DNA of 37,664 nucleotides from an uncultured Christensenella sp. (GTDB lineage Bacteria; Bacillota; Clostridia; Christensenellales; DTU072): contig CASDZI010000011.1 in assembly GCA_949285605.1 (NCBI GenBank), forward strand, positions 14,290 through 51,953, in the 5' to 3' direction. Position numbers and translations under genes: made by a program. The notes beneath the pieces were generated by a model. That model did no database searches. It was not told the DNA's origin and saw only the letters and a list, made by a program, of their open reading frames with translations. Position 1 is the stretch's first letter. The number at the start of each line of letters is the position of its first letter. Below, piece after piece: positions 22,927-31,678 of this stretch.

Positions 22927-22983
22927 TTTCAAGGGCGCTCCTTCGTCGCAATATCAACTCCGAAATCGCCATATACCTCTGCG

Positions 22984-23973
22984 TCACGACAGATATTTCC
23001 CGTCGCAACTTTTTTCTATACGGTTCATGACGGCTCCTTCTTCTCCTGTTTCCGAAAGAGCTTCGATTAAGATTGCGTCGTTTTTCTTTTCGTAGTAACG
23101 CAGAAGATGGAAAATATTATGGGCGATCTCTTTCCCGTCACAACCCATATCCACGGTATTCCTGTCCCCGAACAGCGTTTTGTTGCCGCTGCGGACAAAA
23201 ATCACGGGGTTTTTTCCCTTTTTCGCTTCTTCGTCGTAATAATTTATTGCTACGAGAGGATCCCGGTAAAGCATACACGGTACCGACGGAGCGTAATGAC
23301 GGTATTTCATGCCCGGAGCCTGCGCAACCTTGACTTCCCCGGTATGGGTCTTTACCTTGCCCAAAACCGAGGCAAGCTCCTCTGCGGTGATTATGCCCGG
23401 TCTTAAAATCGTCGGTATCTCCCCCGCTAAGGAAATAACGGTACTCTCTATCCCCACGTCGCACCTGCCGCCGTCCAAAATGAGCGGTATCCTGCCTTTC
23501 ATGTCCTCGTAAACATATTCCGCTTCGGTGGGACTTACCCGCTTGGACACGTTGGCACTGGGCGCCGCCACGGGCCGGTCGCACAGGGAGAGGAATTCCC
23601 GACACAGCGGATGCGACGGTATCCTTATCCCTACCGTATCCAGCCCCGCCGTGACGATATACGGCACGCACTCCTTTTTCTTCAATACCACCGTAAGCGG
23701 TCCGGGCGAAAATTTAGCGAAAAGCTTTGCCGCTTCGTCGGTCACGAACGCCGCTTTTTCGGCGTTGTCGAGATCGGTAACGTGTACGATAAAAGGATTG
23801 TCTTTAGGGCGGTTCTTGGCTATATAAATCTTTTCCACCGCTTTTTCGTCCAGAGCGTTGGCGCCCAGTCCGTATACGGTCTCGGTGGGGAAAGCTACGA
23901 CTTCCCCTGCCCTGATAAGCTCGGCAGCTTCGGTTAAATATTCCTTTCCGCCGACTTTAGTATCCCAAACCAT
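22984..23973 (-). CDS. tsaC: Threonylcarbamoyl-AMP synthase, long Sua5 form
   Basis: 329 aa. Makes threonylcarbamoyl-AMP from threonine, bicarbonate and ATP for t6A at tRNA position 37. The YrdC domain (about 1-200) has AFPTETVYGLGANA (29-42), IYIAKNRPKDNPFIVHV (50-66) and APSANVSKRVSPTEAEYV. The Sua5 C-terminal domain follows after the linker APGMKYRHYAPSVP (about 222-235), so this is the two-domain Sua5/YwlC form. GAGG lies before the ATG. It is 11 nt downstream of the lipoprotein gene. The order sua5-rpiB-upp is also seen, more loosely, in Bacillus (ywlC, ywlF, upp). Confidence 0.95.
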   Translation of the reverse strand: MVWDTKVGGKEYLTEAAELIRAGEVVAFPTETVYGLGANALDEKAVEKIYIAKNRPKDNPFIVHVTDLDNAEKAAFVTDEAAKLFAKFSPGPLTVVLKKKECVPYIVTAGLDTVGIRIPSHPLCREFLSLCDRPVAAPSANVSKRVSPTEAEYVYEDMKGRIPLILDGGRCDVGIESTVISLAGEIPTILRPGIITAEELASVLGKVKTHTGEVKVAQAPGMKYRHYAPSVPCMLYRDPLVAINYYDEEAKKGKNPVIFVRSGNKTLFGDRNTVDMGCDGKEIAHNIFHLLRYYEKKNDAILIEALSETGEEGAVMNRIEKSCDGKYLS

Positions 23974-23984
23974 TGTTTTTTTCC

Positions 23985-25787
23985 TCAGTTCAATTTGTAT
24001 ATCGAAGTTATTCCGTCTTTGGACGCAATAACGTAATCGGTCTGATACACTCCGTTTTGCATAAACACTTCGAAAACTTCCAGACTGTCGTATTCGGCGT
24101 TCATTATTATCTTTCCCCCGTAATTTTTCAGACCGAGTTTTTCGCTTTGCGTGTAAACGTAAACGCCTTGTCGGACGTTTACCGCATCGGTGACGACCGT
24201 TTCCTTGCCGCTTTTATCGATAATGAAAGTCTTGTAAACGCCGTCCGTCTTTCTCCTGCCTATGGCATAGCCGCCGTAAAAGGGAGAAAGTTCCTCGTAT
24301 ATAAACGGCAGTATCTGTTTCCCCGAAGTGTCCACCATTCCGTAAAGGACGCTGTTGGAGGTATAATTTATTTCGCTTGCGACGACGCAATAATCGTGAT
24401 AGAGATAGGTGGCATAGGTTTTGGTACCGCCCTCGTAAGACGTCAGGGTATGTTTTTCCAGGGAATAGTCGTAGCAGAACACGTCGCCGTAATATTTTTC
24501 GTACATCGGATCGCTGGTTTCCACCCCGTAACCGCCCACGAATACCGGCGGCATCAGCATCTCGTTCAAAGTAATAATTTCCGCCTTGTCGTTCATAAGG
24601 CAGAAGGTTATTTCGCTCTGGTAATTGCCGCTGTCGGCATAGGGAAGATAGTAATAATAAACTATACTGTAGCCGTCCTTTACCAATGACGCGATATTCG
24701 CATACGGAAGCGAATACTCGTATCTTCCCGTAGTTTCGTCGAAGACGGCGAGATTATTGAGGTAAGACGCCATTTCGGTGTAGTAATCGGCGGAATATTT
24801 GTTGGCGACGGCATCCACCACGAGCCACTCTTTCTGGGTGGAAGAACGGGTTTTTGCGTCGTAAAGGTCGCTTCTGACGTTGGCGTAAACGAGTTGGGTC
24901 TGTCCGGTGTTTGCGTCGGTCTTTTCGTATTTCATCGTATAGCCTTCGAATTCCTCGGTGCTTTCCAACCTCGCCGTACGGGTAAACCAACCGTTTCCGA
25001 GATAATAGATATTGACCGTTATGGCGTCGGTATAATCTCCTCCCGTATCCTCGGGATACGCCATATACAACCCTCTTTCGTCGAAATTCAGGTAACCGTC
25101 GGTTAAGACTGCGGAAGTTTCGTAAAAGAAAGCGTGATCCTGCCCTATCGCCACGAGGTAACCGTCGTTACACATAAATTCGTAGTCGCTTCCGCAACGA
25201 ATGCGGAAAACTTCCAGTAAACTTCCTCTCGAATAATCGTAAAACGTGGAAAAATTGAAGTCGGAAAGGGCGTATTCCTTCGTGCCTACCGTGACGATAT
25301 AATCCCCCACGAAAGCAAACTGAGCATAACTCGAGGAGTAAGGCGTGCGGAAATCGGTTTTTTCGCCCTTGCCTTCCCCTCGGAATTTTACTACTCCCAC
25401 GGTGGGTTTCAAAACGGAATTGCCGGAAGAGTCCACTCCTCGGGCGGGTTTTGCCACGATGGCGTAATCGCCTTTTATCTGCAGAATGGTCGTATAGGTG
25501 GGAGTAAGCAGAATTTCGTCGGCGGTTGCCAGCCCGAAAAGATTGATGTACTCGCTGTCGTCGTAGGAGTTCAATACCCGCATATAGATCACGAACAGGT
25601 CGTTTTCGACGTCGTAACTGAATACCGACACGTTTTCGGGCAAACTTAAAGTCATTTCGACGGTATCGAAGGCCTGTCGGAATTCGAAATTATTGAAATA
25701 GTCGTTGGTCTTTTCCTTGGAATTGCAACCGGCGAAAAGCGTAAGCAATATCGCAAGAAGCAAAACCGCAACAATAATTTTCTTCAT
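23985..25787 (-). CDS. Lipoprotein with C-terminal WG-type repeats
   Basis: 600 aa. A type II signal peptide ends in the lipobox LTLFAGC with C21 as the lipidated residue. The remainder is beta-rich and tyrosine-rich. Residues 481-600 carry WG-repeat-like units, e.g. YGMVDTSGKQILPFIYEEL (482-500) and LGLKNYGGKIIMNAEYD (571-587); earlier segments look like more degenerate copies of a beta-propeller. Such repeats are thought to be protein- or ligand-binding on the cell surface; no enzyme motif is seen. It heads the sua5-rpiB-upp-ntp gene line. A perfect TATAAT lies 6 nt before the ATG and no Shine-Dalgarno is visible. Confidence 0.75.
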   Translation of the reverse strand: MKKIIVAVLLLAILLTLFAGCNSKEKTNDYFNNFEFRQAFDTVEMTLSLPENVSVFSYDVENDLFVIYMRVLNSYDDSEYINLFGLATADEILLTPTYTTILQIKGDYAIVAKPARGVDSSGNSVLKPTVGVVKFRGEGKGEKTDFRTPYSSSYAQFAFVGDYIVTVGTKEYALSDFNFSTFYDYSRGSLLEVFRIRCGSDYEFMCNDGYLVAIGQDHAFFYETSAVLTDGYLNFDERGLYMAYPEDTGGDYTDAITVNIYYLGNGWFTRTARLESTEEFEGYTMKYEKTDANTGQTQLVYANVRSDLYDAKTRSSTQKEWLVVDAVANKYSADYYTEMASYLNNLAVFDETTGRYEYSLPYANIASLVKDGYSIVYYYYLPYADSGNYQSEITFCLMNDKAEIITLNEMLMPPVFVGGYGVETSDPMYEKYYGDVFCYDYSLEKHTLTSYEGGTKTYATYLYHDYCVVASEINYTSNSVLYGMVDTSGKQILPFIYEELSPFYGGYAIGRRKTDGVYKTFIIDKSGKETVVTDAVNVRQGVYVYTQSEKLGLKNYGGKIIMNAEYDSLEVFEVFMQNGVYQTDYVIASKDGITSIYKLN

Positions 25788-25793
25788 AAAAGA

Positions 25794-25822
25794 ATTATAA
25801 CACTTCTTGACGGATTTGTTAA
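25794..25822 (-). promoter_or_regulatory. Extended -10 promoter giving a leaderless start
   Basis: On the minus strand TTAACA, 17-nt spacer, then TGT-TATAAT (extended -10), followed after six bases by the ATG at 25787. The predicted transcription start coincides with the start codon. The -35 overlaps the end of the RND gene. Confidence 0.65.
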
Positions 25823-28800
25823 ACGTCCGTATCCTTTTGTTTTTCCGTATCTTCGCCGAAAGAAGCGGACTCTTTTATTTCGACTTCTTCCGATACGTTG
25901 ACCGTTCTTTCCTCGGTCGCTTCTACGGAAACGTCTTTTCCGATTTCAGAACCGTCTTCACGGACGGTCGGCTCTTCTTTCGGGGTGATCGTTTTTTTCG
26001 TCTTTCTGTAGTTTTTAGGTTTTTTATCTTGTTTTTCTTTGCGTTTTTCTTTATTTTCTTTACATAAAGCGGAGATTTTACGTGCGGCAATCGTAAGTAT
26101 ACCCGTCCTGTCTTCTCCCACGACCTTTTCTATGAACGCCACGTCTTTTTCGTCGGTCAGTTCGAACACGTCGGAAGCGTCCACGTTCGTGACGTTGGCT
26201 TCCCTCATCATCTTCACGGCATTGGAAACTTTAACCTTTCTGTTGAACAAGTCGAACATAATAGGCACGAGGAAAAGCGTTATCAAGGTTGCGTAAATAA
26301 GTCCTCCGAGCATGGTTATGGCGAGAGGGGCGAGGACTTTCCCGTAGTCGGAATTGTCGAACGCCATAATAAACATTGCGCAGACGGTGGTAAGAGTGGT
26401 CATCAGTATGGGACGGAGACGGTCTATCCCCGTCCTTATCAGGGCGGTACGCTTGTCGGCTCCGCTGTCGATAAGCTGCCCCGTGTACTCCACGAACACT
26501 ATACCGTTGTTGACGGCGACGCCCATAAGGACTATGATACCCATCAACGCCACCGCCGAAAGTTCGATACCCGTTATCAGTATGGCAAGGAAACTTCCCG
26601 TGAAGGCAAGAGGTATGGCAAACATGACTATGAACGGTTTTTTCCAGCTCTGGAACTGCGCCACCATTATCAGGTAGATCAAGGCTATTCCGAAACCGAG
26701 TATGAGGTAAAGGTTGTTGAAAACTTCTTCCATCATCTCGTTGCCCTGAGCTATCTCCGCCGTGACGGAATCGTTATCCGCAAAGAATTCGTCCAAAACG
26801 CTCTGTACCGCACTCTGCAGTTCCTTGGCGGAAATCGCATCGGGGTCGTATCCTACCGACAAAGCTATCTGCTTGCGTCCGTCGGCGTGTTTGACCGAAG
26901 TGTATCCGGGAGCGGAGGCTATGGCGGCGGGTATCTTCTCCCCTGTCTCGGTGGTACGGTATATTACGTTCCCGTTTCCGTCCTTGACGAAACTGTCGTC
27001 GGTGAGAAGTTTGTATAACGGTATGTTGACCGTTGCCGCCCCCGTCCCGAGCAAGTCCTCGCTCTGTATGTCGAGATTGATGAGGTCTACTTCCTCTTTC
27101 TTGACCGAATAGTATTTGGCGGTATCGTTTACGGAATATACCTTCTCGGCATAAGTTACGGTGTGCGTTCCGTCCGTCTCCGGCGTTACCGCCGCATAGT
27201 CGTAAACGTAAGAGTTGCCTTTCTTCCGTAAATAAATTTTTCCTCCGTCGGCAACGGCGGACACCTTGCCGTCGGCGTCTTTAACGAAGACGTTCGAGCC
27301 GGTGGTGTTATATATGTAATAATCCCCTTGCCCGTCGACGTCGGAAATATTGTTGACGAAATACAATTTTACTTCTTTCCCTTCGGGGGAAATCGCTTTA
27401 TACCAGCTCTCGTTTACATAATCCTCGGAATAAATGTAGACGTCGACGTTGGTTTTTTCCGAAACATTATTCTCATCGTAAATCCTTAAAGTATGACTTG
27501 AGGATACCGAACTTAGCTTTTGAGATAACTGAAGATAGATTTGTCCTACTGTAAGTCCGTATTTGGAGGCGGCGGCTTTATCCACAGAAAGTTTGTAGAC
27601 TTCGTCGGCGGTCTCCACGTCGGAATTGACGTAAGCGACGCCTTCGAGCTCCTCGAGCAGCCCTGCCAGCTCCTGTGAACGCAAATTCATTTCCGAATAA
27701 TCGTTCCCGAATAGATTGACGGAAAGATAATACCCGGTGTCCATTGTGGCGTAGGATATTATCGAACTCATTTCCACGGTAGCGGAATAGAGGTCGCCTC
27801 CTTTAATATTCAATTCGCTTTCCAGGTCGTTGCAGAGTTCCTGCGGATCCACCGTACGCTTGTCGGACTCCACCAGGTTTACCGACGCAGTCAGAGCTCC
27901 GCCGCCTATGTTCATTCCGCCTATGTTCATTCCGGCGGAAAGATAAACCGCCGCCGAAGCTATATCGGGATATTTTTTGAAAATTTCCGTCGCCTGTCCT
28001 TTGATTTCGGCGAGAGCGTCGTCATAGGTAAAATAATTGTCGTCCATGACCGACAGCCCTGCGTTCCTTTCGTCTATAGCCTCTTCGCTTATTTCGAAAT
28101 TTACGCTGATGAGGCCGAGATAAGTGGAGGGAAAAATTTCCGTCTGTTTGGTGCTGAATACCGCAAAAGCGCTTCCAGCAAGCAATACCACGGTAAGAAT
28201 AATCGCTATCCATTTATTGTTCAAAGAGAAATTCAAGGCTTTGGCATAACCTCTTTTTACGGCTTTGAAAATTCTGTTTTCCTTGGCGGGCGGTTTCGTG
28301 ACGAAATAAGTGGTGGCGCTCGGGATAAGCGTCAGAGCGACGAGGAGAGACGCCAGCAAGGAGAAGCATACCGTCAAAGCCATATCGGTAAAGATTTGTT
28401 TTACCAGTCCCTCGATAAAGACCATGGGCAGGAAAACCACCACCGTGGTGAGCGTGGAAGCGACTATGGCGCCGCCCATCTGTTTGGCTCCCTGCAAGGA
28501 CGCAGCGAAATTACTCTTGCCCTGCAACCGCAGTCTCTGGATGTTTTCCAGCACTATTATGGAATTGTCCACCAGCATTCCCACGCCCAGCACCAGTCCG
28601 CACATAGAGATAAGATTCAGCGTGATCCCCGCAAAATACATCAATACGAAGGTCACCACCACCGAAAATACTATGGACATGGAAACGGTCAACGTAGGCT
28701 TAATGCGGAGCAGGAACACAAACAACACCACGGCTGCAAGCAATGCGCCGTAAAGAAGGTTTTCCAAAACCGAATCCATCATAAAATCGATGGTATCGCC

Positions 28801-31638
28801 GTCGCTTGCTATAACGCTGTAGCTGAAAGCGGAATTATTTTGCTTTTCCTCGTTTAATTTCGCCATTACTTTGTCCACTACGTCGGTGGAGGGCGAATCG
28901 GGGTCCTTTTCTATGGTCAACACCACGGACGCCCCCTCGGTAAATCCGTTTCCGTTATTCTGCAACAGCGTGGCTATCTGCTTGGTGGCGTCGTTGAGGA
29001 AAATAACGTCGGCTATGGACTCCAGCTCCATACTTACATAAACTTCCTCGGTATTTTCCTCCAAAGTCTTTTCCAGCACCCTGAAATCGATTGCGTAGGT
29101 TTTTATCCCGGTATCGGGATCTTCCGTGATCGTCACCGCTCCATCTCCGCCGTATTCCTCCAAGGTGCGGATGAGGTTGACTAAAAGATTATAATTCTGC
29201 TCGGGCGTTCTGCCCCTGAAAAATTCCATATAGAGGTCGAACGCTTCCTCGCCTATCTCCTGCCGCAAAGAATTCATTCTGCTTTCGTAATCGGAATAAA
29301 GCTCGTATCTGGCGTTCACCGTTTCGCTGAAATAGTTCTTATAATTTCCCCACAGCCTTACGGGGGTAACAGTCTCCCCTTCGGGGAACAAGCTTATGGC
29401 GTCGGGGGCGGCTTTCTGCTCGTCGTAACGGGTCATCAGATAGGAAAGTATTTTCTTCTGCCAGTTGTCTTTCTCCGTCACCGATTGCGTCAGAGTAACG
29501 AACCCCTCGTCCGCCGCAACGTAATCCTTCCAAGCCGAAGCGAAATTTTCGGGCAGGTAACCTTCGGTGCCGTAAACTCCGTTCCTCAATTCGTCCACGA
29601 GCCAATCGGCATAAGCGGCCGTATCCGCAGGGCGGTTGGCGTTGAGAAGATTTAAGGAATTTTCAAAACATTTTTTGTAGTAGGCGGTGTACGCCGCAGT
29701 CCATTCCGTTTCCGCAGTCGGAAAAATCTCGTTGACCGACACCGCATCGAGCAGAACCTTTCCGGAATGCAGATTTTCGTCGGCGGCTATAGCGGTAAGA
29801 GCCGAGGCGAAATCCGGATCGCTCCCTAAAAGAGTTCTCCACGCTTTCAACGTCGCTTCGCTCAAAGGATAACTCTGCGGAAACCCGAATCCCGAGTAGT
29901 CGGAGGCTTCCTCTATAACGTAGTTTATCGCATAATTTTTCAATGCCTCGTTATAGGCGGTTTCGTCAAAAACGCCGCTTGCGTCGGTATAATCGTTCTT
30001 ATCGGGACTGCCGTCGGCAAAACCGTCCCTTGCTTCCGAAGCTCTGTCGTAATAGTAGCTCGAATAACTTTCGTCCCACACCGCTACGTCGGCAATGACC
30101 GTTTCGTCTGCGGGATAGAGATTGTTATCCCTGACCAGTCCCAGTAAGATAGTACGCCATTCCAGCGGTCTGTCGGTTGCCCACGCTTCGGCGTAAGCCA
30201 GATACTCGGGGTCGCTTTCGATGATATTTTTCCAGGCGGTCTTTCCGCTTTCCGACATATAGTTGGGCAGGTATCCGTATTGCGAAACGGTTTCGTCTAT
30301 GACCCATTGAGCATAGTCGTCCACCTCTTCGTTGGCCCAACTGAGCATTTCCGAAATATTTTGCAGCTCGGTATCGCTGACCTTATAAACGCCGTCCTCG
30401 GACGCTATTGCCAAAACCGCAAGAACGGCTTTTATCCTGTTGACGTACTGTTCGGCAAGTTCCCCCACGTTTACGCTGACAGCGGGAGTTTTCATAAAAT
30501 CTTCCCTGTCGGCTATATTGTCTCCGAGCTGGACTATGATGCTGGCGGCCCCTTTGGTAACGCTCCCGGCAGGCACGTCCAGATCCTGAGCGTATATCAC
30601 CTGCGTAAGCACGTCGGCGTTGATTGCCGAAAGGGAGTCTCCTAAATACACCGAAAAGAAATTCACCACGGTGCCGGAATAAACGCCGTCGAGAATCCCG
30701 TCGAAGATTTTACGGTTTTCCTCCCCGTCTTCGAGAATAAAACGGTTGTCGAGGAGCAGTCCTATGCTTTCCACGGCTTCCGCCCTGAAGTTGCTGTCCT
30801 TTCTCGACAGCTCGGTTATCACGAGGTCGAGTATGGCGTTCTCCGCTCCGCTCCCCTCGCCGTTTTCTATCTGTTCAGACAACCTTTCGAGAAGTCGGTC
30901 AAGTACCTTTGCAGGATCGATTTTTCCCTCGGTGGAAAGCGACGGGTCGTTCTCCGCTTCGGTGATTATGCTTATAAGTTCCTGTCTTACGTTTTCCTTC
31001 CGTTCTGCGCTCAAAGTAAGCGTCAAATCGTATTCGGCAAGCAGTTTGTCGATGAAAGACTGCGTGATTTTACGGGAATTCACGTTCATATACACCATAT
31101 CGGACACCAGTCCGTTGGCGTTGACTCTGGCGACTCCGCTAACCGACGCTATGGCTTCGGTCACCTTTTCCAGATAAACCGTGGATTCCTCCTTGGTCTG
31201 TCCCTCGGCGGAAATACTCACCGTCATCGTGCTCAAAAGCGAAGGATCCACTTCAATAATTATGGGAGCGTTGAAAAGTTCGTCGGAAGGAAGAGAGGTA
31301 AGTTCCAGCTGGCTCTGAATATCCTGTTTTACTTTGTCCACCGACGCGGAATAATCCAGTTGCAGAGTTATCATGGAATAATGCTCGGCACTGGTGGAAT
31401 AAATTTTATCCACGCCCGAAACCTTGGCTATGGCGTCCTCTATCGGATCGGTGACTTCCTTTTCCACCGTGTCGGGAGACTGTCCGGCATAAACGGTAAC
31501 TATTACCATATACGGCAACTCCATTTCCGGTAAAAGGTCCACGTTGGTGTGCATATACGAAACCACCCCGAGGGCTATGACGATTATCAACATTACCACC
31601 ACGATAAGCGGTTTCTTCACGCTGACGTTTGAAAGCAT
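25819..31638 (-). CDS. Giant RND-family exporter with repeat-bearing loop
   Basis: 1939 aa, against about 1030-1050 for usual AcrB/SwrC-type RND proteins. TM1 is at 9-27. The porter start is normal (LPEMELPYMVIVTVYAGQSP). TM2-6 lie at about 960-1110 with GLVLGVGMLVDNSIIVLEN (1014-1032; the relay pair is D1024-N1025). TM7 is at about 1143-1162 and TM8-12 at about 1643-1797 (IVLMGVAVNNGIVFVEYTG). The extra length is in the first extracytoplasmic loop (about 190-870), with three tandem repeats at 441-775; a second insert at about 1400-1520, rich in Tyr/Val; and a charged cytosolic tail of 140 residues. GGAGG precedes the ATG, 40 nt after a lipoprotein gene. No HlyD-like adaptor or outer-membrane channel is present. 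Substrate unknown. Confidence 0.88.
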   Translation of the reverse strand: MLSNVSVKKPLIVVVMLIIVIALGVVSYMHTNVDLLPEMELPYMVIVTVYAGQSPDTVEKEVTDPIEDAIAKVSGVDKIYSTSAEHYSMITLQLDYSASVDKVKQDIQSQLELTSLPSDELFNAPIIIEVDPSLLSTMTVSISAEGQTKEESTVYLEKVTEAIASVSGVARVNANGLVSDMVYMNVNSRKITQSFIDKLLAEYDLTLTLSAERKENVRQELISIITEAENDPSLSTEGKIDPAKVLDRLLERLSEQIENGEGSGAENAILDLVITELSRKDSNFRAEAVESIGLLLDNRFILEDGEENRKIFDGILDGVYSGTVVNFFSVYLGDSLSAINADVLTQVIYAQDLDVPAGSVTKGAASIIVQLGDNIADREDFMKTPAVSVNVGELAEQYVNRIKAVLAVLAIASEDGVYKVSDTELQNISEMLSWANEEVDDYAQWVIDETVSQYGYLPNYMSESGKTAWKNIIESDPEYLAYAEAWATDRPLEWRTILLGLVRDNNLYPADETVIADVAVWDESYSSYYYDRASEARDGFADGSPDKNDYTDASGVFDETAYNEALKNYAINYVIEEASDYSGFGFPQSYPLSEATLKAWRTLLGSDPDFASALTAIAADENLHSGKVLLDAVSVNEIFPTAETEWTAAYTAYYKKCFENSLNLLNANRPADTAAYADWLVDELRNGVYGTEGYLPENFASAWKDYVAADEGFVTLTQSVTEKDNWQKKILSYLMTRYDEQKAAPDAISLFPEGETVTPVRLWGNYKNYFSETVNARYELYSDYESRMNSLRQEIGEEAFDLYMEFFRGRTPEQNYNLLVNLIRTLEEYGGDGAVTITEDPDTGIKTYAIDFRVLEKTLEENTEEVYVSMELESIADVIFLNDATKQIATLLQNNGNGFTEGASVVLTIEKDPDSPSTDVVDKVMAKLNEEKQNNSAFSYSVIASDGDTIDFMMDSVLENLLYGALLAAVVLFVFLLRIKPTLTVSMSIVFSVVVTFVLMYFAGITLNLISMCGLVLGVGMLVDNSIIVLENIQRLRLQGKSNFAASLQGAKQMGGAIVASTLTTVVVFLPMVFIEGLVKQIFTDMALTVCFSLLASLLVALTLIPSATTYFVTKPPAKENRIFKAVKRGYAKALNFSLNNKWIAIILTVVLLAGSAFAVFSTKQTEIFPSTYLGLISVNFEISEEAIDERNAGLSVMDDNYFTYDDALAEIKGQATEIFKKYPDIASAAVYLSAGMNIGGMNIGGGALTASVNLVESDKRTVDPQELCNDLESELNIKGGDLYSATVEMSSIISYATMDTGYYLSVNLFGNDYSEMNLRSQELAGLLEELEGVAYVNSDVETADEVYKLSVDKAAASKYGLTVGQIYLQLSQKLSSVSSSHTLRIYDENNVSEKTNVDVYIYSEDYVNESWYKAISPEGKEVKLYFVNNISDVDGQGDYYIYNTTGSNVFVKDADGKVSAVADGGKIYLRKKGNSYVYDYAAVTPETDGTHTVTYAEKVYSVNDTAKYYSVKKEEVDLINLDIQSEDLLGTGAATVNIPLYKLLTDDSFVKDGNGNVIYRTTETGEKIPAAIASAPGYTSVKHADGRKQIALSVGYDPDAISAKELQSAVQSVLDEFFADNDSVTAEIAQGNEMMEEVFNNLYLILGFGIALIYLIMVAQFQSWKKPFIVMFAIPLAFTGSFLAILITGIELSAVALMGIIVLMGVAVNNGIVFVEYTGQLIDSGADKRTALIRTGIDRLRPILMTTLTTVCAMFIMAFDNSDYGKVLAPLAITMLGGLIYATLITLFLVPIMFDLFNRKVKVSNAVKMMREANVTNVDASDVFELTDEKDVAFIEKVVGEDRTGILTIAARKISALCKENKEKRKEKQDKKPKNYRKTKKTITPKEEPTVREDGSEIGKDVSVEATEERTVNVSEEVEIKESASFGEDTEKQKDTDV
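29314..30318 (-). repeat. Three divergent tandem protein repeats in RND loop
   Basis: Protein-level repeats of about 100-125 residues. Unit 1 (441-560) starts DYAQWVIDETVSQYGYLPNY and continues AWKNIIESDPEYLAYAEA. Unit 2 (568-670) has NYAINYVIEEASDYSGFGFP and AWRTLLGSDPDFASALTA. Unit 3 (675-775) has AYADWLVDELRNGVYGTEGY and AWKDYVAADEGFVTLTQS. The shared pattern is YAxWxxDE, then G(Y/F)LP, then AW(K/R) and DP(E/D)(Y/F), ending in an aromatic YxxYY-type segment. I do not recognise the domain. Confidence 0.75.
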
Positions 31639-31678
31639 TTTTCCTCCGCAATCAAAAATTCCTTCTCTGCCGCACCGA

